From the NCBI GenBank assembly GCA_024710355.1, contig JANJUX010000033.1:86641-150640 (forward strand): a stretch of DNA of 64,000 nucleotides. Direction: 5' to 3'. The translations under genes and the position numbers were made by a program. The notes beneath the pieces were generated by a model. That model searched no databases, was not told the origin of the DNA, and was given only the letters and a program-made list of their open reading frames with translations. Source of the stretch: Candidatus Rifleibacteriota bacterium (lineage in GTDB: Bacteria; Muiribacteriota; Ozemobacteria; Ozemobacterales; Ozemobacteraceae). Below are positions 41,142 through 50,267 of the stretch, piece by piece; position 1 is the stretch's first letter, and the number at the start of each line of letters is the position of its first letter.

Positions 41142-43976
41142 TCATCGCAGCTCCAGAAGCTCGTAAAGTGGGTATTCGCGGCTTTTGCCCTTGACTTCGA
41201 CGCGTTCGATAAAGGCGACGCGGCCCTGGCCCCTTAAGCCCCTGATCGTGGAAGGGGCAACGACGATGCCGGTGGTGCCGGCCTTCGCCGCCTCAGCCTT
41301 CAGCCTTGCCGCCAGGTTCACCGTATCGCCGATAACCGTGTAATCGAGCTTGCCGAGCCGCGAGCCAATACGGCCCGAAACGACATTGCCGCTGGCAACG
41401 CCGGCGCGAATGTAATAACCGGCATCACGCATGACGTATGCCAGTTCGAGCGTAGCACGGCAGGCCTGCAGACTGTGATTTTCGCCGGCCGTGGCAGACC
41501 GGAAAACCAGCATCAACGTATTTTCGATGACCTTGTCGATAACCCCACCGCAGGAGCGGGCAATGGCGTCGGCTTCACCGATGAACCGGCCAAGAATGGC
41601 AAAGCGCTCTTCGGGCGAAGCCTGGTGGCCAGAAACGCCAGACTGCAGCTGCATGAACACGACCGTAGCCGCCACCCTCACCCCGCCAGGGGCCATATCG
41701 GCGTCAGAATCACTTTCGACGGCGGTCAGAACATCCTGTGAGACGAAATGCGCCAGCTTGCGACGCTGCTCAAGGCCCAGAATCATGCCGGCAAATACGG
41801 TTTTCAGGTCACCAAATTCATCGCTGGCCTGCAACTGCACGCTGGTCTGCAGATTGCCGCGGCCAACCTCGGCGGTTACCCTGATAAACTCGCGCAATGG
41901 CTTTAGATAGATCAGTTCGAAAACCAGATAGACAAAGAGCAACAACAAAAGGCCGTAGCCAACCAGCACGCCAGGCAAAACCCAGATTGCCGACCCGGCC
42001 GCAAAAACTTCTGAACCAACCAGCATCACCAGCGGGTAATCATTGAACCAGCGCACCTGCAGCAGATTCTTTGCCTTTTCGCGCCAGACAAAACCTTCGA
42101 CGTTTTCGGCAAGATCGATCTTTTCAAGCAGGTCGGCGTTGCGCAGAATCCTGCCATCAGCCAGACTCATCAGGTGATAACCGGCATCGCCGCGCACAAC
42201 TTCGAAAAATCGCCCCGAAATGCCGGCAAATTTTTCTGAGGGCCTGAAATGGTTCACAATATAGTCGCGAATCAGGTGGTTATCATAATAGTTAAATGAA
42301 AGCAGCCCGAAAAGGCTGTATTTATCAGCATTAAACACAAATGCCGTCGAAAACCGGTTGCCGGTGTTCATGCGCATCATTTTAAAGGGCCGGCCCCAGC
42401 GGTTACCAATTTCGTTCACGAAAGACGCATCGACAGTGCCGGGCTCCCGCTCCTTGCCCCTTGTCTGGTTCATCACAAAATTGCCGCTGCGGTCAAAGGC
42501 GTTGAGAATGGCCGAAGAAACCAGGCGCCGCCCAGATTCCTCTTCTTTTAACAGAGGCCGGTAGAATCTGGTCGAGCTGGCGTGCAGACGACCGCCCGCA
42601 TCGAGGTCGAAGAAAAGATCTGAGGCAACCGAGCTTTCGAGGCCCTTTCTGAGAACCTGAAGATATGCCTCTTCTTTGCTGCCGCGCATTTTTTCGAGCC
42701 TGGAGGCAATCTGCAGCGTATGCTTCTGCAGAGCGGCAAGATAATGGGAAAAACCATCGTAAAGCTCGTTAAAATAGAGTCTCTGCAGCTCTTCAGCCTG
42801 ATACCAGCCATATACCCGGTTGAACTGGTTCCAGGTAATCAGGCCGGCGAGAAGTAGAGAGACGGGCAGAAGCAGCATTACGGCAGTGCCTAGAAGCACC
42901 TTGGGCCTGATTCCCATTCTGAAATCGATGCCAAAAAAATACAGCCGCAGCAGAAATACGGCGCCAACACACGCCAGCAGGCGGGCAAGGGTAAAGATCA
43001 GCAGTGCGCGGCCGGCAAGCGGATGCTGCAACTCAGGCATGGGTACCGAAACCTTGAGCAGCGGCAGACGAGCGAGAACCTTTTCGAGATTTTTCGGAAC
43101 CAGCCCACCGGCCTGAATCAGGTCGACAATGACGGTATCGGGGAAGGTCGACACCATGTGCTGGCCATCTGCGTCAGCGAGATAGTCAGTCATGATTTTT
43201 CGCGTCTGCGGTCTGTCGCCATCGAGAGCGACCTTGAGGCGGCTGAAACCACGCCTGATGCCGCGGGCCTGCAATTTTACAGCATCAGACAAAATCTGCC
43301 GCTGATCGAGGTCACAGCCACGCAGCACCACCAGACAGCCGCCGGCGATTTTTCGCTGATTGCCAGCTGTCTGCCATAGCGGCTGATAGAAAAAGAAGGC
43401 CGGCCCTTCGAGCTTTGCCGAGACCACGCGGCAAACGCGGCCGGGTTCGAGCGGAATTTCGGAAATCAGACCAAACTGGCGCCGCAGAAAAGTATCGGCA
43501 TCTTTGCGGGCCCGTCGGTCAGCACCGACCGGGTTCTGGTTGATCGCGGCAAGGTAGCGCCGCAGCAGGTTACGCGGCAAAACCGGCAATTGCCTCTGCA
43601 CATGCGCAGCGATAATGATATCGATATCGTTAAAATCTGCCGCGTGCGTAACGACAGTGGCGAGTTTGAGACCGGTCGTGTGCTGCAGAATCTCAGCGGT
43701 TGCCGAAGCGCCACTGTGCAAGTCTCTGTAACCGGCAAAGAAAGCATTGAGCTTTCTTTCGACAAAGGCTTCGGCTTTAAGGTCACGCCTGAAACTGTTC
43801 ATTTCGCCCGAAAGGGTGGCAATTGCAGCCTGACGGTTGGCCTGCAGGGTAATTTCAAACAGGTAATTAAGACTAATCTGCAGAAGAACCGCCGGCACCG
43901 CAAAAACCGTGAACCAGGCGAGAGCAAGTGCGCCAAAGGAAAGGCGGCGGCGAATGTTGATATTTTTTTCAGCCAT
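41142..43976 (-). CDS. Receptor-type class III cyclase, C2-like half (metal aspartates missing)
   Basis: 944 residues from an ATG with AGGAGG 5 bases upstream; the frame further upstream is only overlap with the preceding gene. One membrane helix lies at about 13-40. A periplasmic sensor region, further helices around 330-400 and a second extracytoplasmic region follow. A helix before a HAMP domain (about 645-720) leads to a class III cyclase domain. In it the metal-binding Asp positions are Q776 (in FMQLQSG) and N819 (in KVIENT), so it cannot bind catalytic metals itself. The base-binding residues K815 and T880 and the transition-state residues N887 and R891 (VIGDTVNLAAR) are all kept. K/T points to ATP rather than GTP. 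It overlaps the partner gene by 8 bases. It is expected to work only as a heterodimer with the protein of 43969-46935. Confidence 0.85.
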   Translation of the reverse strand: MAEKNINIRRRLSFGALALAWFTVFAVPAVLLQISLNYLFEITLQANRQAAIATLSGEMNSFRRDLKAEAFVERKLNAFFAGYRDLHSGASATAEILQHTTGLKLATVVTHAADFNDIDIIIAAHVQRQLPVLPRNLLRRYLAAINQNPVGADRRARKDADTFLRRQFGLISEIPLEPGRVCRVVSAKLEGPAFFFYQPLWQTAGNQRKIAGGCLVVLRGCDLDQRQILSDAVKLQARGIRRGFSRLKVALDGDRPQTRKIMTDYLADADGQHMVSTFPDTVIVDLIQAGGLVPKNLEKVLARLPLLKVSVPMPELQHPLAGRALLIFTLARLLACVGAVFLLRLYFFGIDFRMGIRPKVLLGTAVMLLLPVSLLLAGLITWNQFNRVYGWYQAEELQRLYFNELYDGFSHYLAALQKHTLQIASRLEKMRGSKEEAYLQVLRKGLESSVASDLFFDLDAGGRLHASSTRFYRPLLKEEESGRRLVSSAILNAFDRSGNFVMNQTRGKEREPGTVDASFVNEIGNRWGRPFKMMRMNTGNRFSTAFVFNADKYSLFGLLSFNYYDNHLIRDYIVNHFRPSEKFAGISGRFFEVVRGDAGYHLMSLADGRILRNADLLEKIDLAENVEGFVWREKAKNLLQVRWFNDYPLVMLVGSEVFAAGSAIWVLPGVLVGYGLLLLLFVYLVFELIYLKPLREFIRVTAEVGRGNLQTSVQLQASDEFGDLKTVFAGMILGLEQRRKLAHFVSQDVLTAVESDSDADMAPGGVRVAATVVFMQLQSGVSGHQASPEERFAILGRFIGEADAIARSCGGVIDKVIENTLMLVFRSATAGENHSLQACRATLELAYVMRDAGYYIRAGVASGNVVSGRIGSRLGKLDYTVIGDTVNLAARLKAEAAKAGTTGIVVAPSTIRGLRGQGRVAFIERVEVKGKSREYPLYELLELR

Positions 43977-46935
43977 TGCTGCCTCCTGATCCGCGGCGGG
44001 CACAAAGCTCAAAAGCCGGCCCGCCCGGCGTATCGAGAGAGATGCCGAAATCAAAGATTGCCGTAAGCCGGTTACCGGTTTCGTCACAAACCAGAATTTT
44101 TGAAGAAGTTGATTTTGTGAGGCCTTCAAGGGTTTCGGCGCGCTGCGTGACCTCGCCGAGAACCGCAAAAACCATGCGGCCGCCCTCACGGCCTGCGATA
44201 CCAGATACCGCCTCACCGGTCGCTATGCCAATGCCATTTTCGACCGTAAAAAGGCCAAGTGCAAGGCGTTTCTGGTTCAGGGCGGCCAGCTGTTGCCGCA
44301 TTGCGAGAGCCGCTTCAGCTGCACAGACTTCGGCCGGCTTTTCCCCGCCTGAGTAAAAAACTGCCATTACCGCATCGCCGACAAAACGCTCGATTACGCC
44401 GCCATGGCTTTTGATGGCGGTTTCCATGCATGTGAAATAGTCATTTAGCAGGCTGACGATCTGCTGCGGGTCATGCTGCTCACTGAGGGTAGTGAAGCCA
44501 CGAATGTCTGAAGCAAGCATGGTGACGCGCGAGCTCTGCACCGAGGCCATTTCTTTAAGGCCTGTTGCGGCACCGAGACGATCGTAAAGGTTCTCAGAAA
44601 CAAATCGCCGCATTTTTTCGCGCTGCGCCAGGCCGTTGGTCATATCGTTGAAAGCGTCAGCAAGCACAGAAAATTCGTCGGTCTTTTCCAGCACAAGGCG
44701 ATTTTGATAATCTCCGGCCGCAACGGCGGCTGCAGCCTGCCCAATCCCTTTAACCGGATTGATAAAAAGCGCTTCGAGAGCGTCGGCAAACAGCAACAGC
44801 GACGTCAGAGCAAATGCCAGCAGCAGAAACGGAAACGCCCAGGCCAGAAGAGCGACCATCAAATCGGGCGAACTTGTTGAAATGCCGGCATAAACCATCA
44901 GATCGCTTTCGCTGAAACGCTGCTTTTCGTAGCGGTAATAACCGGCGGACCCGGTGAGTTCTCCGGTGCTGACACGCCCAGCGGCGGCCTTGTCGAGCAG
45001 AACCTTCAGGTTGTGGTCAGGGCTGACATGGTCTGGCCACCAGCGCAGCACCATGTCGTCATGCCGTCGGTGACCCATGAGGAAATGGTGCTGATTGCGG
45101 CCAGAAGTGCCGAAAAAAATACCCGGATCGAATTCATAGGGGCTGTAGATGATGAAATTGAGGTTGCTGACATTGGTCGAAGCCATGGCACGAATCTTAA
45201 CCGGGTTAGAGCCTGGCTCCGGAATCAGAAACCAGATTGCCCGCGAAAAATCATCAAATCGGTTCATATCCATGGTTTCGTTGGCTTCATATTTCAAAAC
45301 CCGGTAGTCAAAATAATCGCGGCGCAGTGTGTCCATCATTCCGTCAGCAACGCTGGTCATCTGCTGCAGCTTTTTGATCGGCGGGGCCTGAGTGTCGAGA
45401 GAACCCAGGTTTTCGAGAAATTTAACCGAAAGCAACTGCTCCAGCTTCGACATTTCAAGATCTGTGATATTACGTGCCTTGAAAGACCTGCCAATACCAT
45501 CATTGCGAAAAAAGTAAAAATCAACGAATGTGCCGGGCACCACCACGTTGTGGGCATGCAGGCTGATTATTTCGGAGCCGCTCAGGGCGGCCACATTTAT
45601 CAGGCGGTTCTTGATCTTCAGCATCTGTAAAAGATGCTGTTGACGCTGGTCGTTGTAGTAGCTGTGCAGCTTCTGCATCTGCCCCTCGGCATCGGCACGC
45701 AATTCGAAGCTTCCGAGGCTCTCGCTGCGGTCGAGCAGACGCAGGGAAACATGACCGAGAATCGTATATGGCATCAGAACCGCCAGGCTGATCGAAAGCA
45801 GCATGCGCAGACGCAGCCTCACGACAGCCGGAAACCCGAACAGAACGAAATACGCCGAAACAAAAAGACAGAAGAGAAACAGCAGCTGCTGAGTAAACTG
45901 TAGAGATCGGTTAAATGCGGCTGATTCGGCCATTATGGCCGAAATATCGTATGTAGTCTGCAGGCCCGCCGGCAGTTTGATCTGGCGGCTGAACAGCGAA
46001 TTATAGCCGATCAGTTCTATCGGAACCGCTGACTCGACAGTCAGCCGGTTCCCGCACAATATGGCTTTGCCCGCATCAATTGGCGGCCGGTTCAGATAAG
46101 TTCTGATAAAGCCTCCGGCATTGTATTTGAGCGCGTCTTTCAGCAGCTTTTTCGGCGGAAAAGCACTGCCGGCGAACATCACAAAATAGCCACCCATGAT
46201 CTTCGGCCCGTCTTTGACGCGGCGGTAATAGGCAAAAAGCCTGCATTCACCGAGTTTTCTGGTTGCGGTTTCGTAGCAGCCGCCCTGAAAGGGCAATGGG
46301 TAAATCATATCAGAAAACAGCCGGCCCATGACATTAAAGTAGCTCGGAGTCAGCCCTTCATCAGGATCTGAAGCCAGCCTCAAGGTTTCGCAATAACGCT
46401 GTTCGGCATCAGGTCTGCTGTCATCAACTCTGACAAAATCTCCGGCCTGCTCGGCAAGTGTCATGCTGAGTATCTGCCCGACTCTTTCACGATCTTGCGG
46501 CGCAATATCATCCAGAGCCGGCGAGAACCATTTCCAGATGTTATATACATCGGCGCTGAAGGCCACCATCATCAATGGTTCGACACCGCTCATGTCTCGA
46601 TAAAGCGCCCTCAGTTCGTCGATGGTGCCGGCCTGAAAAATCTGCGGGTCAACACCGGGCGGAAATTTCGGCCGTTCAAGGGATGGTGACGACAACCCCG
46701 CACGCCGCTCGGCTTTCTTGATTATCTTCTCGATATGCTGGCGGGCGTTGAGATCGGCCTGAAATTCACGTGCTTCGTTCTTCAGTTCATGCTCGGCGAG
46801 CTGCAGACGGTTTTTTCTGGCTTCGTCATCTATCTGCCGCAGCCCGGCGCCGATAAAAAGGACCGGCAGCATCACCAGCAGCAGAAAAACCGCTGCTATT
46901 AATGCTCTAAGCCCAATTTCATCGCGAATTTTCAC
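43969..46935 (-). CDS. Receptor-type class III cyclase, C1-like half (metal aspartates kept)
   Basis: 988 residues starting at a GTG with AGGAT about 8 bases upstream. The topology matches the next gene: an N-terminal helix (about 9-31), a large extracytoplasmic sensor region, paired helices near 335-390, a second outer region, a helix near 695-720, HAMP, then a class III cyclase domain from about 800. Both metal aspartates are present, D810 (ASDIRGFT) and D854 (RFVGDAVM), 44 residues apart as in characterised enzymes. The other half-site is lost: the Lys that recognises adenine is R850, the Asp/Thr is A924, the transition-state Asn is Q931 and the Arg is T935. This is the same division as in the C1 half of mammalian adenylyl cyclases. 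The substrate and ligand are unknown. Confidence 0.87.
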   Translation of the reverse strand: MKIRDEIGLRALIAAVFLLLVMLPVLFIGAGLRQIDDEARKNRLQLAEHELKNEAREFQADLNARQHIEKIIKKAERRAGLSSPSLERPKFPPGVDPQIFQAGTIDELRALYRDMSGVEPLMMVAFSADVYNIWKWFSPALDDIAPQDRERVGQILSMTLAEQAGDFVRVDDSRPDAEQRYCETLRLASDPDEGLTPSYFNVMGRLFSDMIYPLPFQGGCYETATRKLGECRLFAYYRRVKDGPKIMGGYFVMFAGSAFPPKKLLKDALKYNAGGFIRTYLNRPPIDAGKAILCGNRLTVESAVPIELIGYNSLFSRQIKLPAGLQTTYDISAIMAESAAFNRSLQFTQQLLFLFCLFVSAYFVLFGFPAVVRLRLRMLLSISLAVLMPYTILGHVSLRLLDRSESLGSFELRADAEGQMQKLHSYYNDQRQQHLLQMLKIKNRLINVAALSGSEIISLHAHNVVVPGTFVDFYFFRNDGIGRSFKARNITDLEMSKLEQLLSVKFLENLGSLDTQAPPIKKLQQMTSVADGMMDTLRRDYFDYRVLKYEANETMDMNRFDDFSRAIWFLIPEPGSNPVKIRAMASTNVSNLNFIIYSPYEFDPGIFFGTSGRNQHHFLMGHRRHDDMVLRWWPDHVSPDHNLKVLLDKAAAGRVSTGELTGSAGYYRYEKQRFSESDLMVYAGISTSSPDLMVALLAWAFPFLLLAFALTSLLLFADALEALFINPVKGIGQAAAAVAAGDYQNRLVLEKTDEFSVLADAFNDMTNGLAQREKMRRFVSENLYDRLGAATGLKEMASVQSSRVTMLASDIRGFTTLSEQHDPQQIVSLLNDYFTCMETAIKSHGGVIERFVGDAVMAVFYSGGEKPAEVCAAEAALAMRQQLAALNQKRLALGLFTVENGIGIATGEAVSGIAGREGGRMVFAVLGEVTQRAETLEGLTKSTSSKILVCDETGNRLTAIFDFGISLDTPGGPAFELCARRGSGGSNG

Positions 46936-46984
46936 CAGATATCCTATTTCACAGGCATTCTATTTTCCACAGATCTTCGTCTAC

Positions 46985-47035
46985 CTGTGTTCATCCGTGG
47001 CCTGTGTTTCTCTTTCTTTTTCTGTGTTCATCCGT
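46985..47035. repeat. Two short copies of a dispersed CCGTGG/ATGAACAC-type repeat
   Basis: CTGTGTTCATCCGT occurs at 46985-46998 and again at 47022-47035. On the minus strand it reads ACGGATGAACACAG, related to the core of the tandem repeat at 29867-29954. It lies between the cyclase gene start and the terminator of the UPF0210 gene. Confidence 0.6.
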
Positions 47036-47042
47036 TACAGAA

Positions 47043-47074
47043 AACAGCCCTGAAACGATAGTTTCAGGGCTGTT
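47043..47074 (-). terminator. Terminator of the UPF0210 transcript
   Basis: A perfect 14-bp stem (AACAGCCCTGAAAC, 47043-47056, with 47061-47074) closes a GATA loop. On the minus strand it is followed by TTTTCTG, a short T tract. Confidence 0.75.
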
Positions 47075-47093
47075 CTACATTAATCGCCAGAGA

Positions 47094-48455
47094 TCAGTTT
47101 TTCATGCTGTGCACCGGAGCCGGGATACGCCCGCCACGCCGCACGAACAGAGCCGGAGAATGTCGGCCGACTTCCATGACCGGGCCTTTTCCGAGCAGAC
47201 CGCCAAAATCGACGACGTCACCGGCCTGCATGCCGGGCACCGGAATCAGACGACACGCGGTCGTCTTGTGGTTGATCATGCCGATCGCGGCTTCGTCTGC
47301 GATGATGCCGGCAATCACTTCGACCGGCGTATCGCCCGGAATAGCAACCATATCGAGGCCAACTGAGCAGACGCAGGTCATCGCTTCGAGTTTTTGAATA
47401 TTGAGAGCGCCGGCTTCGATGGCGCGGCACATGCCCGCATCTTCGGTAACCGGTATAAAGGCACCCGAAAGACCGCCGGCATAGGTCGCAGCCATGATAC
47501 CGCCCTTTTTGACAGCGTCATTGAGCATGGCCAGTGCGGCAGTCGTGCCGTGGCAACCGGTTTTTTCGAGGCCCATCAGTTCAAGAATATCGGAGATCGA
47601 GTCACCTTCGGCCGGAGTCGGGGCAAGTGACAGATCGATAATTCCGAACGGAATACCGAGCATACGAGAGGCTTCACGGCCGACCAGTTCGCCGGTTCGG
47701 GTAATTTTGAAGCTTATTTTTTTGATGACTTCAGAAAGCTCACCAAAATTGAGATGAGTTGAATTCTGCAGGGCAGCGCGCACCACGCCGGGGCCCGAAA
47801 TGCCGACGTTGAGAATCGCTTCGGCTTCACCGGGGCCCATGAATGAGCCGGCAATGAACGGGTTGTCTTCGACGGCGTTGCAGAAAACCACGAGTTTGGC
47901 GCAGGCGAGGCCGTTTTTGTCACGTGAGCGTTCGGCCGCTTCTTTGACGATTTCGGCCATGCGATAGACGCCGTCCATGTTGATACCGGCCTGTGAACTG
48001 CCTATATTAACGCTCGAACAGACGCGTTCGGTGCAGCAGAGGGCGTCGGCAATCGAATTGAGCAGAATCTGATCGCCACGGGTGATGCCTTTTGGTATCA
48101 GAGCTGAGAAACCGGCGACATAGTCGATACCCAGTTCTTTGGCAGCCTTATCGAGCGCTTCGGCAATCGGCACAGCGGTGGGTTCGGTAAAGGCGCCGGC
48201 CAGAAACGAGACCGGAGTAACCGAAATGCGTTTGTTAACGATCGGAATACCGTATTTCTTTTCGAGTTTGCGGGCAACCGGCACCACATCATGGGCAACA
48301 CGCACGACCTTTTCGTAGACCTTGGCGGCACATTTGTGCACGTCTGAGTCGGCGCAGCTCATCAGGTTGATGCCGCAGGTGATGGTGCGGATGTCGAAGG
48401 TTTCGACACCTACCGCACTGATGGTTTCGATGACTTCTTCAAGAGAAAAAAGCAT
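47094..48455 (-). CDS. UPF0210/PFL family protein (DUF711)
   Basis: 453 residues, the normal length for this family. Conserved segments are easy to see: FDIRTITCGINLMSCAD near residues 20-36, NKRISVTPVSFLAG near 75-88, CCTERVCSSVNIGSSQAGINMD near 140-160 and a C-terminal GGRIPAP. Structures of the family show a glycyl-radical-enzyme-like barrel, but no reaction is known. It is paired with the ACT-domain gene immediately upstream, the usual UPF0237-UPF0210 arrangement; the small protein is thought to be its regulator. GGAGG lies 6 bases before the ATG. Cytosolic. Confidence 0.93.
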   Translation of the reverse strand: MLFSLEEVIETISAVGVETFDIRTITCGINLMSCADSDVHKCAAKVYEKVVRVAHDVVPVARKLEKKYGIPIVNKRISVTPVSFLAGAFTEPTAVPIAEALDKAAKELGIDYVAGFSALIPKGITRGDQILLNSIADALCCTERVCSSVNIGSSQAGINMDGVYRMAEIVKEAAERSRDKNGLACAKLVVFCNAVEDNPFIAGSFMGPGEAEAILNVGISGPGVVRAALQNSTHLNFGELSEVIKKISFKITRTGELVGREASRMLGIPFGIIDLSLAPTPAEGDSISDILELMGLEKTGCHGTTAALAMLNDAVKKGGIMAATYAGGLSGAFIPVTEDAGMCRAIEAGALNIQKLEAMTCVCSVGLDMVAIPGDTPVEVIAGIIADEAAIGMINHKTTACRLIPVPGMQAGDVVDFGGLLGKGPVMEVGRHSPALFVRRGGRIPAPVHSMKN

Positions 48456-48467
48456 TGCGGGCCTCCA

Positions 48468-48752
48468 TCACAGCCGATGCTGGAATCGAAAAACGTCTTC
48501 GTGCTGAATGAAAACCTTGACGCGCAGCTGTTCGGCAACTGTCTGCATGCGGCTCTGAAAGTCTTCAAAGCTGCAGTTGGCGGTCGAAAAATCGGTCATC
48601 ATCATCAGGGCGAATAAATCCTGCATGATTTTCTGGCTCACGTCTTCGACATTGACGTTAGAGTCGGCAATGGCGCGGGTGATGCCGGCGAGAATGCCAG
48701 GCTTGTTGGCGCCGAGCACGGTGATTACAACCTGTTCCTTTTTCCTGTTCAA
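48468..48752 (-). CDS. ACT-domain protein, UPF0237 family
   Basis: 94 residues, an isolated ACT domain. VVITVLGANKPGILAGITRAIADSNVNVEDVSQKI matches the ligand-binding ACT pattern (G-x-N-x-PGI...NV-x-D), followed by the second half MMMTDFSTA and EQLRVKVFIQHEDVF. ACT domains bind amino acids or related small molecules and control partner enzymes. The start is a TTG, with GGGGAGG 8 bases upstream. The gene is 12 bases before the UPF0210 gene and surely co-transcribed. Confidence 0.92.
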   Translation of the reverse strand: MNRKKEQVVITVLGANKPGILAGITRAIADSNVNVEDVSQKIMQDLFALMMMTDFSTANCSFEDFQSRMQTVAEQLRVKVFIQHEDVFRFQHRL

Positions 48753-49101
48753 GGCAAAAACCTCCCCTTCGGGATGTATTAGTTACGAGCTGTTATGTAC
48801 CGCAGCAATATAGCAGAACCGCCCGCTTCCGTAAAGTAATTGTGCTTTTTAAGTTCACAGTTATAACAAAACCGGCAACCATCATGTCCGTGTAATCTGC
48901 ATGCCATCCGACAAAAATCAGTGTCGCATATGGCAATCAACCTGACTTATATGGTGATTCATCTTATTTTAGCCATCTTTTGGCAGATAAAATCCAATTC
49001 GCCTATACAGTTATCGATACTTGATGGCGCTGGACTTTTGTCTGGGAATCAAATATATTATGATTGTAATTTAGTGTCATTTAAAAACGGAGGCATTGCT
49101 G
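48753..49101. other. Divergent intergenic region
   Basis: About 350 bases between the minus-strand ACT gene and the plus-strand dehydrogenase gene. It becomes A/T-rich towards the dehydrogenase (48920-49080), as expected of promoters. TATATT/TATTAT hexamers at 49054-49061 are -10 candidates but lack a good -35 at the right distance. No RNA or small gene was recognised. Confidence 0.5.
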
Positions 49102-50145
49102 ATGACGCAGAAAATTGCCTTTTTTGATGCCAGACCCTACGACCAGAAGTCTTTCAACGAAACAAACCACAGCTTTGGCTTTGATATCAGCTACTTTGAG
49201 ACAAAGCTCGGTGTCCAGACAGCTGAACTGGCCGCCGGTTACGATGGGGTCTGTGCTTTCGTCAACGATGATCTTAATGCCGCAGTAATCGACAAACTGG
49301 TGACCGGAGGCGTCAAGATCATCGGCCTGCGCTGCGCCGGCTACAACAATGTCGATTTCAAGGCCGCCTTCGGGCGCATTCATGTAGTTCGGGTGCCGGC
49401 TTACTCACCCTATGCCGTGGCCGAGCACGCTGTCGCGATGATGCTGACCCTGAACCGCAAGACGCACAAGGCCTGGATGCGGACCCGCGAGGGTAATTTC
49501 TCGATCAACGGCCTGCTTGGTTTCGATATGCACGGCCGAACTGCCGGCATTATCGGAACCGGCAAAATTGCCCGCTGCCTGATCGCCATTCTTAAAGGCT
49601 TCGGCATGCAGGTTCTCGCATATGACCCGCGGCCTGATCTGGAATACGCCAGTCAGGCGGGTATCACTTACGCCGCTCTGCCAGAGCTGTTTGCCGCTTC
49701 TGATGTGATCTCTCTGCACTGCCCGCTGACCCCTGAAACGGCGCATATGATCGATGCCACAGCAATCGGAAAAATGAAACACGGCGTAATGATCATCAAC
49801 ACCGGCCGCGGCAAGCTTATTGACACACCGTCACTGATCGAAGGGCTCAAAAATGGCTGCATCGGCAGTGCCGGCCTCGATGTCTACGAAGAAGAAAGCG
49901 AGTATTTTTTCGAAGACAAATCAGCCGAGCCGATTGCCGACGATGTACTGGCACGATTGCTGACTTTTCCGAATGTGCTGGTAACTTCACACCAGGCATT
50001 TTTTACGGCTGAAGCTCTGCATAACATTGCCGAAACGACGCTGCAGAATTTCCGTGAATTCTTTGCCGGCGGCTATCTGGCCAACGAAATCTGCTACCAG
50101 TGCAACCGCACCTGCCCCAAAAAAGAAAAGCAGCGCTGCTTTTGA
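49102..50145 (+). CDS. ldhA: D-lactate dehydrogenase (2-hydroxyacid dehydrogenase family)
   Basis: 347 residues from the ATG with CGGAGG 8 bases upstream. NAD-dependent reduction of pyruvate to D-lactate in the cytosol is the expected reaction. The LdhA-type signatures are strong: LRCAGYNNVD at 77-86, RVPAYSPYAVAEHA at 97-110, and the dinucleotide-binding loop GIIGTGKIA at 149-157. The catalytic Arg lies in NTGRG, the Glu in VYEEES and the His in SHQAF. The C-terminus is odd: C331, C334, C338 and C346 form a cysteine-rich tail (CYQCNRTCPKKEKQRCF). It ends in a strong terminator. Confidence 0.9.
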   Translation: MTQKIAFFDARPYDQKSFNETNHSFGFDISYFETKLGVQTAELAAGYDGVCAFVNDDLNAAVIDKLVTGGVKIIGLRCAGYNNVDFKAAFGRIHVVRVPAYSPYAVAEHAVAMMLTLNRKTHKAWMRTREGNFSINGLLGFDMHGRTAGIIGTGKIARCLIAILKGFGMQVLAYDPRPDLEYASQAGITYAALPELFAASDVISLHCPLTPETAHMIDATAIGKMKHGVMIINTGRGKLIDTPSLIEGLKNGCIGSAGLDVYEEESEYFFEDKSAEPIADDVLARLLTFPNVLVTSHQAFFTAEALHNIAETTLQNFREFFAGGYLANEICYQCNRTCPKKEKQRCF

Positions 50146-50209
50146 AGCGGCCTTGAAGCTCTTCGAAAGTTTTACGGCAATCAGGTTTGTTTGGCGCCAA
50201 AATAAAAAG

Positions 50210-50245
50210 ATCCCGAATCGGCTTCGTTGCCGACGCGGGATTTTT
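50210..50245. terminator. Bidirectional terminator between ldhA and the acetate transporter gene
   Basis: ATCCCG..TCGGC (50210-50222) pairs with 50229-50241 with one 2-base internal mismatch and a 6-nt loop. It is followed by TTTTT on the plus strand, and A-rich sequence precedes it for the minus strand. It serves two convergent genes. Confidence 0.85.
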
Positions 50246-50267
50246 GTTTTGCTGATTTTATCGTCTA

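Noticed and set aside
43977..44216. 80-residue N-terminal extension of the C2-like cyclase
   Set aside because: It lies within the preceding cyclase gene in another frame, and the ATG at 43976 has an excellent AGGAGG in front of it.
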